DNA from: DASUFI01 sp036274635
Lineage (GTDB): Bacteria; Planctomycetota; B15-G4
DNA length: 9,172 nucleotides
Assembly: GCA_036274635.1 (NCBI GenBank)
Contig: DASUFI010000273.1
Location: 1 to 9,172, forward strand
Direction of reading: 5' to 3'
Below are positions 1 through 5,316 of this stretch, piece after piece. The translations under genes and the position numbers were made by a program. Positions within the stretch are counted from its first letter, which is position 1. Every line of letters starts with the position of its first letter. The notes beneath the pieces were generated by a model, which saw nothing but the letters and a program-made list of their open reading frames with translations, was not told the origin of the DNA and did not search any database.

Positions 1-2
1 AA

Positions 3-347
3 TGGAGCGTGCAGCGCACGCGCCAGGCGCTGGCCGCGCGCCGCGCCGAGCAGGGCCGGCCCGTCGCGCGCGGCGAGGACCCGCTGCGCGGCGCGCGCGT
101 GCTCGTCGTGGGCCTGGCCTACAAGGCCGGCGTCGCGGACACGCGCGAGAGCGCCGGCCTGCGCCTGCTCGCGCTGCTCGCCGCCGCCGGCGCCGACGTC
201 TGCTACCACGACCCGCTCGTGCCGCGCGTGCCGGAGCAGCGGCCTGCGGAAGTACCGGAGCTGGAATCCGTGCCGCTGGACAGCGCGACGCTGAGCGAGG
301 TCGAGGCGGTGATCGTGGCGACGAAGCTGCCGGAGGGGAAGGGCTGA
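3..347 (+). CDS. UDP-sugar (UDP-GlcNAc/UDP-Glc type) dehydrogenase, C-terminal fragment, 5' end outside window
   Basis: The fragment reads in frame from the window edge and stops at TGA 345-347. It contains the UDP-glucose/GDP-mannose dehydrogenase C-terminal Rossmann domain: a beta strand plus glycine turn (VLVVGLAYKAGVADTRES, encoded at about 99-152), then a helix and the strand ending in YHDP near 204-215, followed by VP. Spacing and wording (GLAYK, RES, YHDP.VP) best match the WbpA-like UDP-N-acetylglucosamine 6-dehydrogenase branch, which oxidises C6 of a nucleotide sugar with two NAD+ to make a uronic acid for surface polysaccharide. The catalytic Cys domain lies upstream of the window. 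The protein ends just after a VIVAT strand, where family members normally run about 30 residues further to a VDTRN-like segment, so the C-terminus is short. No other frame restores it. The domain call is firm; the exact substrate is inferred. Confidence 0.85.
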   Translation, partial: WSVQRTRQALAARRAEQGRPVARGEDPLRGARVLVVGLAYKAGVADTRESAGLRLLALLAAAGADVCYHDPLVPRVPEQRPAEVPELESVPLDSATLSEVEAVIVATKLPEGKG

Positions 348-380
348 CCGTTCGCTGGCCGCGGCGGCCGACCGCCTGTG

Positions 381-412
381 AAAAGGCCGGCGGCTGAAGA
401 GCCCGCCGGCCT
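381..412 (-). terminator. Rho-independent terminator of the 437-958 gene
   Basis: Perfect 10-bp inverted repeat: arms 384-393 and 403-412 with a 9-nt loop. Read on the minus strand the hairpin is followed directly by TTTT (positions 384-381). It lies 24 bp past the stop codon of the minus-strand gene. On the plus strand the hairpin is followed by GCGG with no T-run, so it is a poor terminator for the dehydrogenase gene. Confidence 0.7.
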
Positions 413-436
413 GCGGTCACGCGCGGTCGAGTGCGG

Positions 437-958
437 TCAGTTGAGCTGGGCCCGGAAGCTCGCCTCGGCCTCCGCGCGCTGCGTGCCGGCGCCGGTGCGC
501 GCCTCCTCGTAGCGGCGGGTGAACTCGAGGCAGTAGTCCTCGGCCAGCTTCTCCACGTCCTGGTCCTTCACGTCCTCGGCGCGGAAGGTGAAGAGGCGGC
601 TGGGGAGGTCGCGGTCGAAGGCGGTGGCGCGGGAGGTGATGGCCCCCGTGCCCAGGGCGGGATCGACCTCGACGGCGAACTGGATGCGGCTGAAGGGGCG
701 CGCGGCGCGGCCCACGCGGTCCTCCGGCTGCAGGTGCCGGGCGAGCCCCAGGATCCAGGTGCCCGAGTCGACGCGGCGCACGGGCTGCAGCTCGGGCAGG
801 GCCTCGCGCAGGGCGTCGAGCGCCGGCCGCAGCAGCGCCTCCAGGCGCTCGCGCAGGAAGATGGCCTTCAGGGTGCGGCTGTCCGGCGGAAGGCGGGCGG
901 GGCGCCTGGCAGCAGCCTGCTCGCGCAGGCGACGGAACATTTCGGCGTTGGCGGTCAT
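437..958 (-). CDS. Unrecognised 173-residue soluble protein
   Basis: I do not recognise the family. The ATG at 958-956 is chosen because a clean GGAGG lies 7 nt upstream; the reading frame stays open further upstream to 1096, but that stretch reads like non-coding sequence. There is no signal peptide, membrane segment or Cys cluster. Residues 1-60 are rich in Arg, Ala, Leu and Glu and look helical. Residues 64-127 alternate like beta strands (DSGTWIL near 64-70, FAVEVDP near 94-100, RLFTFRAED near 121-129), and residues 133-155 return to an acidic/aromatic helix (DVEKLAEDY, then EFTRRYEE). An alpha-beta-alpha cytoplasmic fold is an inference. It is a single-gene unit with its own terminator at 381-412, divergent from the tRNA. 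Codon use matches the neighbours, so there is no sign of transfer. That it is a real gene is well supported by the ribosome site, terminator and composition; its function is unknown. Confidence 0.75.
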   Translation of the reverse strand: MTANAEMFRRLREQAAARRPARLPPDSRTLKAIFLRERLEALLRPALDALREALPELQPVRRVDSGTWILGLARHLQPEDRVGRAARPFSRIQFAVEVDPALGTGAITSRATAFDRDLPSRLFTFRAEDVKDQDVEKLAEDYCLEFTRRYEEARTGAGTQRAEAEASFRAQLN

Positions 959-965
959 CGGGGGG

Positions 966-970
966 CCTCC
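966..970 (-). promoter_or_regulatory. Ribosome binding site fixing the start of the 437-958 gene
   Basis: The minus strand reads GGAGG here, 7 nt before the ATG at 958-956. This is the best Shine-Dalgarno match in the window and argues against a start further upstream in the same open frame. Confidence 0.75.
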
Positions 971-984
971 AAGGTTGCGGGTCT

Positions 985-990
985 CATCTA
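985..990 (-). promoter_or_regulatory. Possible -10 element (TAGATG) for the 437-958 gene
   Basis: The minus strand reads TAGATG within CTAGATGAG, an AT-rich island in very GC-rich DNA, 26 nt upstream of the ATG. It matches TATAAT at four of six positions (T1, A2, A4 and T6 by alignment of TAGATG is T1, A2, A4 only if G6 is disregarded, so treat this as a weak match). No good -35 hexamer is seen 17 nt upstream. The same nonamer recurs at 7188-7196. Confidence 0.25.
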
Positions 991-1003
991 GCCTGAAAGC
1001 GGA

Positions 1004-1023
1004 GGTCCGCAGCGGTGCGGACC
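1004..1023. repeat. Perfect 8-bp inverted repeat upstream of the 437-958 gene
   Basis: Arms GGTCCGCA (1004-1011) and TGCGGACC (1016-1023) are separated by 4 nt. The repeat lies in the 166-bp divergent gap between the 437-958 gene and the tRNA, and would cover the -35 position of the possible minus-strand promoter. It has no T-run on either side, so it does not look like a terminator. It could be a protein-binding palindrome or chance in GC-rich DNA. Confidence 0.4.
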
Positions 1024-1066
1024 GGCCCGGCGGCATGACATGCCCGCGACACGGGCCCGGGCCCCC

Positions 1067-1096
1067 TTGACCTCGGGCCGCCCGCGAGCCGAGCAT
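1067..1096 (+). promoter_or_regulatory. Possible sigma70-type promoter of the tRNA
   Basis: TTGACC at 1067-1072 matches the -35 consensus at five of six positions. A weak -10 (GAGCAT, 1091-1096, three of six) follows after 18 bp. Transcription would begin about 20 nt before the tRNA. The -35 is convincing for this base composition; the -10 is not. Confidence 0.4.
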
Positions 1097-1124
1097 CGCG
1101 CGCGCCGGAAGGGCGTGACCTGCC

Positions 1125-1198
1125 GGGCCCTTAGCTCAGTCGGTGAGAGCAGCGGACTCATAATCCGTTGGTCCCAGGTTCGAGTCCTGGAGGGCCCA
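1125..1198 (+). tRNA. tRNA, anticodon CAT: probably tRNA-Ile2 (lysidine-modified), otherwise elongator tRNA-Met
   Basis: A full cloverleaf can be folded. The acceptor stem pairs 1125-1131 with 1191-1197 at all seven positions. The D-arm is 1134-1137 with 1147-1150, the anticodon arm 1152-1156 with 1164-1168 (one G-T pair), the anticodon CAT at 1159-1161 in loop CTCATAA, the variable loop 1169-1173, and the T-arm 1174-1178 with 1186-1190 around TTCGAGT. The discriminator is A1198. The next bases are CCC, so the CCA tail is not encoded and must be added afterwards. A CAT anticodon is shared by initiator Met, elongator Met and Ile2. The fully paired first acceptor pair G1-C72 excludes a typical bacterial initiator. 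Acceptor GGGCCCT with C4 and C5, followed by TAGCTCAG, resembles known tRNA-Ile2 genes, where TilS converts the wobble C to lysidine so that AUA is read as Ile. Confidence 0.93.
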
Positions 1199-1332
1199 CC
1201 CGCGCGCTGGCGTGGAGGCGGGTGCGGGAGCGGCGCCGTCGGGCGCGACGGGCCGGGCGGCTCGCAACTCCGCCGGAGGGGTTCGGTTCGCCCTGCCCGA
1301 TCGGCCGACGCCTCCGGGTCCGCGAGGAATCG

Positions 1333-2586
1333 ATGATCCGCCTCCGCGTCCTGGCGTGTCTCGTGATCGCTGCCTGCTCCACGTCGCCGCAGGCCGCAGC
1401 GCCGGCGAAGGCGAGCCGGCCGCCGACGCCCGCACCGGCGACCCCGCCCGCGCAGGCGACGCCGAAGACGGGCGACACCCCGGCGCCCGAGGTCGCGTCC
1501 AAGGGACTGCGCTACACCTACGGCGCCAAGTTCAAGCCGCCCGACGGGCGCCGCTTCGACGGCCTGGGCCAGTTCCCCAAGGACAACGAGGGCTACCTGG
1601 CGATGCTCGGCGGCGACCCCGGGCTGCAGCCGGCCACGCAGCTCCTGTACATCGCCATCGGCGACTGGGGCTCGCGCACCTGGGACGGCCTCTTCGCCGG
1701 GTTCCGCAAGCAGGTACTCACCGTCTTGAAGGAAGGGCGCACGCCGAACATCGACGTGTCGCTCAATGCCCTCGACGACCAGGGCGTGCGGCACGGCATC
1801 GACCGTCTGATCGCCGCCGGCAGGGATGCGGACCTCGAGTCGCGCCTGCACGACCTGGCGCGGTTCCTCGCCGGACTGGGGCGCCCGATCTTCCTTCGCC
1901 CCGGCGGCGAGTTCTCCGGCGCATGGAGCCAGTACCAACCGTACAGCTACCCCAAGGCCTTCCGCCGCATCCACGACATCTTCAAGGAGGACGGGGCGGA
2001 CAACGTCGCCTTCCTGTGGTGCTACGAGCCCTCCGCTCCCGACGACTTCGACGTGGTCGAAGAGCAGGGCGCGCGCTGGTTCCCCGGCGACGACGTGGTG
2101 GACTGGTTCAGCATCGACGTCTTCCCCGAGGGCGACTTCGACAAGGAGGCTGCCCGGCGCGCGAAGAAGGCGACGTACGGCCACACCGAGCGATTCCTGG
2201 CCATGGCGCGCGCGCACAAGAAGCCGGTGCACGTGTCCGAGGTGTCGGCGAACGACGTGGGCATCACGCCCGACGAGGCCGACGGCAAGCGCGACTGGAA
2301 CCAGTGGTTCGTGCCCTTCTTCAACTGGCTCGATGCGCATCCCGAGATCAAGGGCATCAGCTACATCAGCACCGACTGGACGCAGACCCCCCAGTACAGG
2401 GACCAGGGCTGGCTGGACGCGCGCCTCGACATCAACCCGTACATCGCCGACAACTGGCTGAAGGAGATCCGCAAGCCCCCCTGGATCCACGCCGACGAGA
2501 TGGATCTGTGCAAGGACTGGGCCAGGTACTACGACGCGAGCAAGGACTACGCGCACATGGAGCTGCCGCAGGGCCCCGGGCGCTGA
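1333..2586 (+). CDS. GH26-like glycoside hydrolase lipoprotein (beta-mannanase-type fold)
   Basis: 417 residues. The ATG at 1333 follows GAGGA (1324-1328) and opens a short lipoprotein signal: Arg3 and Arg5, a hydrophobic run, and lipobox VIAAC with Cys15. Ser16 and Thr17 follow, so nothing signals inner-membrane retention. A Pro/Ala/Thr-rich linker spans about residues 18-55. The catalytic region (about 60-385) has the order of family GH26: FLRPGGEFSGAW (187-198) with Glu193 as proposed acid/base, an Ala-Phe-Arg-Arg helix and NVAFLW (224-229), WFPGDDVVDWFSID (249-262), and KPVHVSEVSA (297-306) with Glu303 as proposed nucleophile. The 110-residue gap between the two Glu fits the family. The His that precedes the acid/base in classical GH26 mannanases is Gly192 here, so substrate or activity may differ. 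The likely place is the envelope surface or periplasm, acting on a beta-linked polysaccharide. It stands alone, 134 bp after the tRNA. Fold: strong; substrate: unknown. Confidence 0.82.
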   Translation: MIRLRVLACLVIAACSTSPQAAAPAKASRPPTPAPATPPAQATPKTGDTPAPEVASKGLRYTYGAKFKPPDGRRFDGLGQFPKDNEGYLAMLGGDPGLQPATQLLYIAIGDWGSRTWDGLFAGFRKQVLTVLKEGRTPNIDVSLNALDDQGVRHGIDRLIAAGRDADLESRLHDLARFLAGLGRPIFLRPGGEFSGAWSQYQPYSYPKAFRRIHDIFKEDGADNVAFLWCYEPSAPDDFDVVEEQGARWFPGDDVVDWFSIDVFPEGDFDKEAARRAKKATYGHTERFLAMARAHKKPVHVSEVSANDVGITPDEADGKRDWNQWFVPFFNWLDAHPEIKGISYISTDWTQTPQYRDQGWLDARLDINPYIADNWLKEIRKPPWIHADEMDLCKDWARYYDASKDYAHMELPQGPGR

Positions 2587-2611
2587 GCGCGGGCGCGGCG
2601 GTCAGGCGCCC
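2578..2611. terminator. Possible bidirectional hairpin between convergent genes
   Basis: Arms 2578-2586 and 2602-2611 pair over 9 bp with one bulged base (G2605) and enclose a 15-nt GC-rich loop. The two convergent stop codons (TGA 2584-2586 and the complement of TCA 2602-2604) pair with each other in the stem. There is no T-run on either strand, so it is not a standard intrinsic terminator. It is the only structure in the 15-bp gap between the two genes. Confidence 0.3.
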
Positions 2612-3438
2612 CAGTCGCGCGGGTAGCGGAAGTCCTGGTTGATGGTGCGGTCGGTGAGCTTGGCGATGATCGGCATGCGCCGCTTGAACTGGCTGCGCAC
2701 GATCATGCGCCGCACCCGCGCGACGAGCGCGGCGTCGTGGCCGGCCGCCGCCAGCTCGGCGTCCGACAGCCGCTGCTCGACCAGGCCCCACAGCAGGCGG
2801 TCGACCGCCTCGTAGGTGAAGCCCATCTCGGCCTCGTCCGTCTGCCCCTGCCAGAGGTCCGCCGAGGGCGGCTTGCCGATGACGGCCGCCGGCAGGTCGA
2901 GGTGCCGCGCGAGCTGGAAGATCTGCGTCTTGTACAGGTCGCCCAGCGGGTTGATGGCCGAGGCCATGTCGCCGAACAGTGTCCCGTAGCCCAGCAGCAG
3001 CTCGGTCTTGTTGCTGGTGCCCACGACGAGGCCGCGGAACTCGGCCGAGCGGTCGTACAGGATGGTCATGCGCTCGCGCGCCATCTTGTTGCCGCGGCGC
3101 AGGCTGTCGGCGGCGGGCTGCGTCGCGAAGTAGGCGTCGATCTGGGCGGTGATCTCGACGACCTCGTAGCGCACGCCCAGCGCGCCCGCGACCGCGCGCG
3201 CGTCGCGCTCGGAGGCCGGGTCGCTGGAGCGGTAGGGCAGGCACAGCGCGAGCACGTTGTCCGGCCCGAAGGCGCGCGCGGCCAGCGCGCAGGCCACCGC
3301 CGAGTCGATGCCGCCCGAGAGCCCCAGCACCGCGCGCGCGAGGCCCGCGCTGGCCACCTCCTCGCGCAGGAAGCTGACGAGAATCCACTCGACCAGGGGC
3401 GCGTCGATGAGCAGGGGACTAGAGGACGAAACGCTCAC
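2602..3438 (-). CDS. nadE: NAD+ synthetase, short (single-domain, ammonia-using) type
   Basis: 278 residues. The enzyme activates nicotinic acid adenine dinucleotide with ATP and amidates it to NAD+, the last step of NAD synthesis, in the cytoplasm. The N-type ATP pyrophosphatase P-loop SGGIDSA is at 41-47. Further family blocks are RERMTILYD (121-129), VVGTSNKTELLLGYGTLFGD (138-157), INPLGDLYKTQ (162-172) and KPPSADLWQGQTDE (189-202). Length and wording match single-domain NadE enzymes such as those of archaea and Thermotoga, not the C-terminal half of the fused bacterial enzyme. The start is a GTG at 3438-3436 with only a weak ribosome site, overlapping the upstream glutaminase gene by 20 bp; no other ATG or GTG lies near the N-terminus, so translation is probably coupled. 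The neighbour suggests that glutamine is the true nitrogen source through a separate subunit. The C-terminal motif FRYPRDWGA is typical of the family end. Confidence 0.93.
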   Translation of the reverse strand: MSVSSSSPLLIDAPLVEWILVSFLREEVASAGLARAVLGLSGGIDSAVACALAARAFGPDNVLALCLPYRSSDPASERDARAVAGALGVRYEVVEITAQIDAYFATQPAADSLRRGNKMARERMTILYDRSAEFRGLVVGTSNKTELLLGYGTLFGDMASAINPLGDLYKTQIFQLARHLDLPAAVIGKPPSADLWQGQTDEAEMGFTYEAVDRLLWGLVEQRLSDAELAAAGHDAALVARVRRMIVRSQFKRRMPIIAKLTDRTINQDFRYPRDWGA

Positions 3439-4288
3439 GGGCGATGCGCTCGAGGTTGCCGAGGGTGACGTCGAGGCGCTCGTCGCGCAGCAGCGGCACC
3501 GCCGCGCGCCGGCGGCGCAGGGGCGCGGGATCCAGAGTCAGCGTGCGCAGCTCGGGCGCGAGGCCGAGCGCCGCGAGCGTGTGGCCGGCCGGGTCGATGA
3601 CGCGGCTGTTGCCGGAGAAGGTGGTGCCGTCCTCCACGCCGCAGCGGTTCACGTAGATGGAGTAGACGTTGAAGGCCGAGGACTGCTGGCGCAGCGCCTG
3701 GTCCCAGGCCTGCGTGCTGCCCAGGCCGGCCTGTCCGTCGGAGCCCGCCTGCACGCCGCGCGCCGGCGAGCACGAGCAGACGATGATCACGTCGGCCCGG
3801 TCCGCGAAGAGCAGGTAGCTCGTGGACGGATGCCAGACGTCCTCGCACACGAGCAGCCCGGTGCGGCCGAAGGGCGCCTCGAAGGCCGCCACCTGGTCGC
3901 CCGCCGCCCAGTAGCGGCGCTCCTCGAACATGCCGTAGTTGACCAGGTAGACCTTGTGGTGCACGTGCAGCAGGCGCCCGGCGTGGAAGTAGCCGGCGGC
4001 GTTGAAGAGGCCGTGCTCGGGGCTCTCGTCGATCCAGCCGGCCACGACGTCCACCTCGCGCGAGGCCTCCGCGAGGCGGGCCAGCCGGGGGTCGTCGCGG
4101 CGGAGCCCCACCTCCGAGGTCAGGTCGCGCAGCATGTAGCCGGTGAGAGACAGCTCCGGGAAGACGACCAGGCCGGCGCCCTGCCCCCGGGCCTGGGCGA
4201 TGAGCTGCAGGTGCGTCTCCAGGTTGCGCCCCACGTCCCCGAGGACGGCGTCGCACTGGGCCAGCGAGACGGTGACGGGGGCCTCCAT
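3419..4288 (-). CDS. Nitrilase-superfamily carbon-nitrogen hydrolase, probable glutaminase subunit for NadE
   Basis: 289 residues, starting at ATG 4288-4286. The nitrilase-superfamily catalytic triad is visible: Glu45 in VVFPELSLTGY, Lys112 in HHKVYLVNYGMFEERRYW (110-127) and Cys148 in LLVCEDVWHP. These blocks resemble the glutamine-amidotransferase domain of fused glutamine-dependent NAD synthetases more than amidases or N-carbamoylputrescine enzymes. The proposed reaction is hydrolysis of glutamine to glutamate, passing ammonia to NadE encoded immediately downstream. The protein ends with a charged helix (LRDERLDVTLGNLERIARERF) and stop TAG at 3421-3419 inside the nadE reading frame. No Shine-Dalgarno is seen before the ATG, but a TAGAAT lies only 9 nt upstream, which would give a leaderless or nearly leaderless mRNA. 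The superfamily call is firm; the glutaminase role rests on the nadE overlap and domain resemblance. Confidence 0.87.
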   Translation of the reverse strand: MEAPVTVSLAQCDAVLGDVGRNLETHLQLIAQARGQGAGLVVFPELSLTGYMLRDLTSEVGLRRDDPRLARLAEASREVDVVAGWIDESPEHGLFNAAGYFHAGRLLHVHHKVYLVNYGMFEERRYWAAGDQVAAFEAPFGRTGLLVCEDVWHPSTSYLLFADRADVIIVCSCSPARGVQAGSDGQAGLGSTQAWDQALRQQSSAFNVYSIYVNRCGVEDGTTFSGNSRVIDPAGHTLAALGLAPELRTLTLDPAPLRRRRAAVPLLRDERLDVTLGNLERIARERFVL

Positions 4289-4297
4289 GCACCCGGG

Positions 4298-4303
4298 ATT
4301 CTA
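4298..4303 (-). promoter_or_regulatory. Possible -10 element (TAGAAT) of the NAD-synthesis operon
   Basis: The minus strand reads TAGAAT, five of six matches to TATAAT, ending 9 nt before the ATG at 4288. Transcription would then start within a few bases of the ATG, giving a leaderless or nearly leaderless message, which agrees with the absence of a ribosome site. The -35 region (about 4321-4326, GCGGAG on the minus strand) is poor. Confidence 0.45.
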
Positions 4304-4333
4304 GACTGCGCCGGGCACCCCTCCGCGCCCCCG

Positions 4334-4375
4334 AAAAAGCGAGCGCCGCGGCGGTCTCCCGCCACGGCGCTCGTT
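4334..4375 (-). terminator. Rho-independent terminator ending the polymerase/HAD operon
   Basis: Arms 4340-4348 and 4365-4373 pair over 9 bp, then one C/A mismatch (4349/4364), then 5 more pairs (4350-4354 with 4359-4363) closed by the loop TCTC. On the minus strand the stem runs into GC and TTTTT (4338-4334). The plus strand has only two T after the hairpin, so termination is of minus-strand transcripts arriving from 4624 and beyond. It also insulates the NAD operon that begins at 4288. Confidence 0.8.
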
Positions 4376-4623
4376 CCACTCCGTTGTCTCTTCCGTGTGC
4401 GTCGGGTGCAGCGCGGGAGGCGCGCCAGCCGGATGACCTTGGGCAGAGGTCGCGGGCATCGAAGACTCGTGCCGGCCGGCGATCAGCGCTCCCGTGGAGC
4501 ACCCGGGGCACTGTACGGAGCAGGCGCCTCAGGTAACGGGAACTCTTTGGACCGGCCCGAGGGCCATGAATCGGCCGCATTTCGGGGCTTCGCGCTGTCG
4601 TGCCGCCCCTTCGGACGTCGGGG
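4376..4623. other. 248-bp gene-less stretch upstream of the terminator
   Basis: No convincing coding frame is seen on either strand; the open frames that cross it are long GC-driven shadows without recognisable protein. It lies between the HAD gene stop (4624) and the terminator at 4334-4375, so it is probably a long 3' untranslated region of the operon or holds a small minus-strand RNA. Small inverted repeats occur, for example CCCC/GGGG arms at 4610-4623 and GCTC/GAGC around 4488-4500. I could not match it to tmRNA, RNase P RNA, SRP RNA or 6S RNA signatures. Confidence 0.5.
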
Positions 4624-5316
4624 TCAACCGACGGTCAGCCTCCCAGGCAGCTCCGCCAGGCTGCGGATGAGGTCCCCCGGTGCGGCGTCCCGGGCGTGCA
4701 CTCCCGTGCGGTCCAGCAGCAGCGCCGCCAGGCCTGCCGACCGCGCGCCGTCGTAGTCGTTGCGCGGGTGGTCGCCCACGTGCAGCGCGGCGGCCGCCGG
4801 CGCGTCGAGGCGCCGCAAGGCCTCCGCGAAGATGGCCGGGTCGGGCTTGCTGGCACCCACCAGGGCCGACACCACGACGGCGTCGAAGCGGGGCGTCAGC
4901 CCGAGGCCCTCGAGCAGCACCGGCAGCCGGTCGCTCCAGTTGCTGACGACCGCCAGCCGGAGGCCGTGCGCGCGCAGCGCGTCCAGCGCCGGAGGCGCGT
5001 CCGCGTGGACGACGTAGCTCTCCGCCTGCAGGAAGTGCTGCGCGAGGCGGCACCGCACCGCTTCGGGATCCGCAGCGCTGCCGACGCGCGCGAGCAGGCG
5101 CCGCGTGAACTCGCGGAACCAGCCCTCGGAGTAGCGCACGCAGCCGGCGAAGACCTCCGGCAGCTCGTCGTGCACCGCGGCCCTCAGGCGCGCGACCTCC
5201 TCCAGCGGCAGCGCCACGCCCAGCGCCCGCAGCTCGCGCGCGTACACCTCGTCGCGCGACAGCCGCTCGGTGAAGAGCGTGCCGCCGGCGTCGAAGAGGA
5301 CGACGGAGGTCCTCAC
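4624..5316 (-). CDS. HAD-superfamily hydrolase (REG-2/HDHD3-like)
   Basis: 230 residues, starting at GTG 5316-5314. A GGAAG (5329-5325) sits 8 nt upstream, and the GTGA overlaps the stop of the upstream gene by 4 bp, so the two are translationally coupled. All four HAD motifs are present: motif I FDAGGTLF with nucleophile Asp9, motif II Ser125 in VVSNWSD, motif III Lys157 in GASKPDP, and motif IV GDHPRND with Asp182 and Asp187. A helical C1-type cap fits between about 15 and 105. Motif I has Gly11 where phosphatases usually carry the second Asp, the proposed general acid; this DAGGT form is seen in the REG-2/HDHD3-like subfamily, whose substrates are mostly unknown. Phosphatase activity on a small cytoplasmic metabolite, perhaps a sugar phosphate given the operon partner, is inference. 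It is the last gene of the unit, followed after 250 bp by the terminator at 4334-4375. Confidence 0.88.
   Translation of the reverse strand: MRTSVVLFDAGGTLFTERLSRDEVYARELRALGVALPLEEVARLRAAVHDELPEVFAGCVRYSEGWFREFTRRLLARVGSAADPEAVRCRLAQHFLQAESYVVHADAPPALDALRAHGLRLAVVSNWSDRLPVLLEGLGLTPRFDAVVVSALVGASKPDPAIFAEALRRLDAPAAAALHVGDHPRNDYDGARSAGLAALLLDRTGVHARDAAPGDLIRSLAELPGRLTVG

Noticed and set aside
2..397. Alternative plus-strand frame at the window start
   Set aside because: Arg/Ala-rich low-complexity translation; the neighbouring frame carries the dehydrogenase C-terminal motifs.
1199..1332. Terminator or riboswitch between the tRNA and the GH26-like gene
   Set aside because: Only GC-rich partial inverted repeats without a T-run; no known regulatory RNA signature was recognised in these 134 bp.
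1136..1502. Minus-strand open frames over the tRNA giving short conserved-looking peptides
   Set aside because: These are the common artefact of translating the complement of a tRNA gene; databases contain many such false proteins.
988..2556. Long minus-strand open frame of 522 codons opposite the GH26-like gene
   Set aside because: It is a GC-driven shadow: it has Val/Arg/Gly-rich low-complexity translation, no recognisable domain, and crosses the tRNA. The plus-strand frame has a lipobox and GH26 motifs.
3419..3438. A single NadE gene broken by a sequencing error or a programmed frameshift
   Set aside because: Both halves look like complete stand-alone proteins: the hydrolase has a natural charged C-terminal helix and stop, and NadE resembles single-domain enzymes rather than the fused type. 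No slippery heptamer was recognised. Kept only as an alternative in the findings.
3257..4756. Plus-strand open frame of 499 codons spanning nadE, the glutaminase and the intergenic region
   Set aside because: It crosses two well-supported opposite-strand genes and a terminator, and its translation shows no domain.
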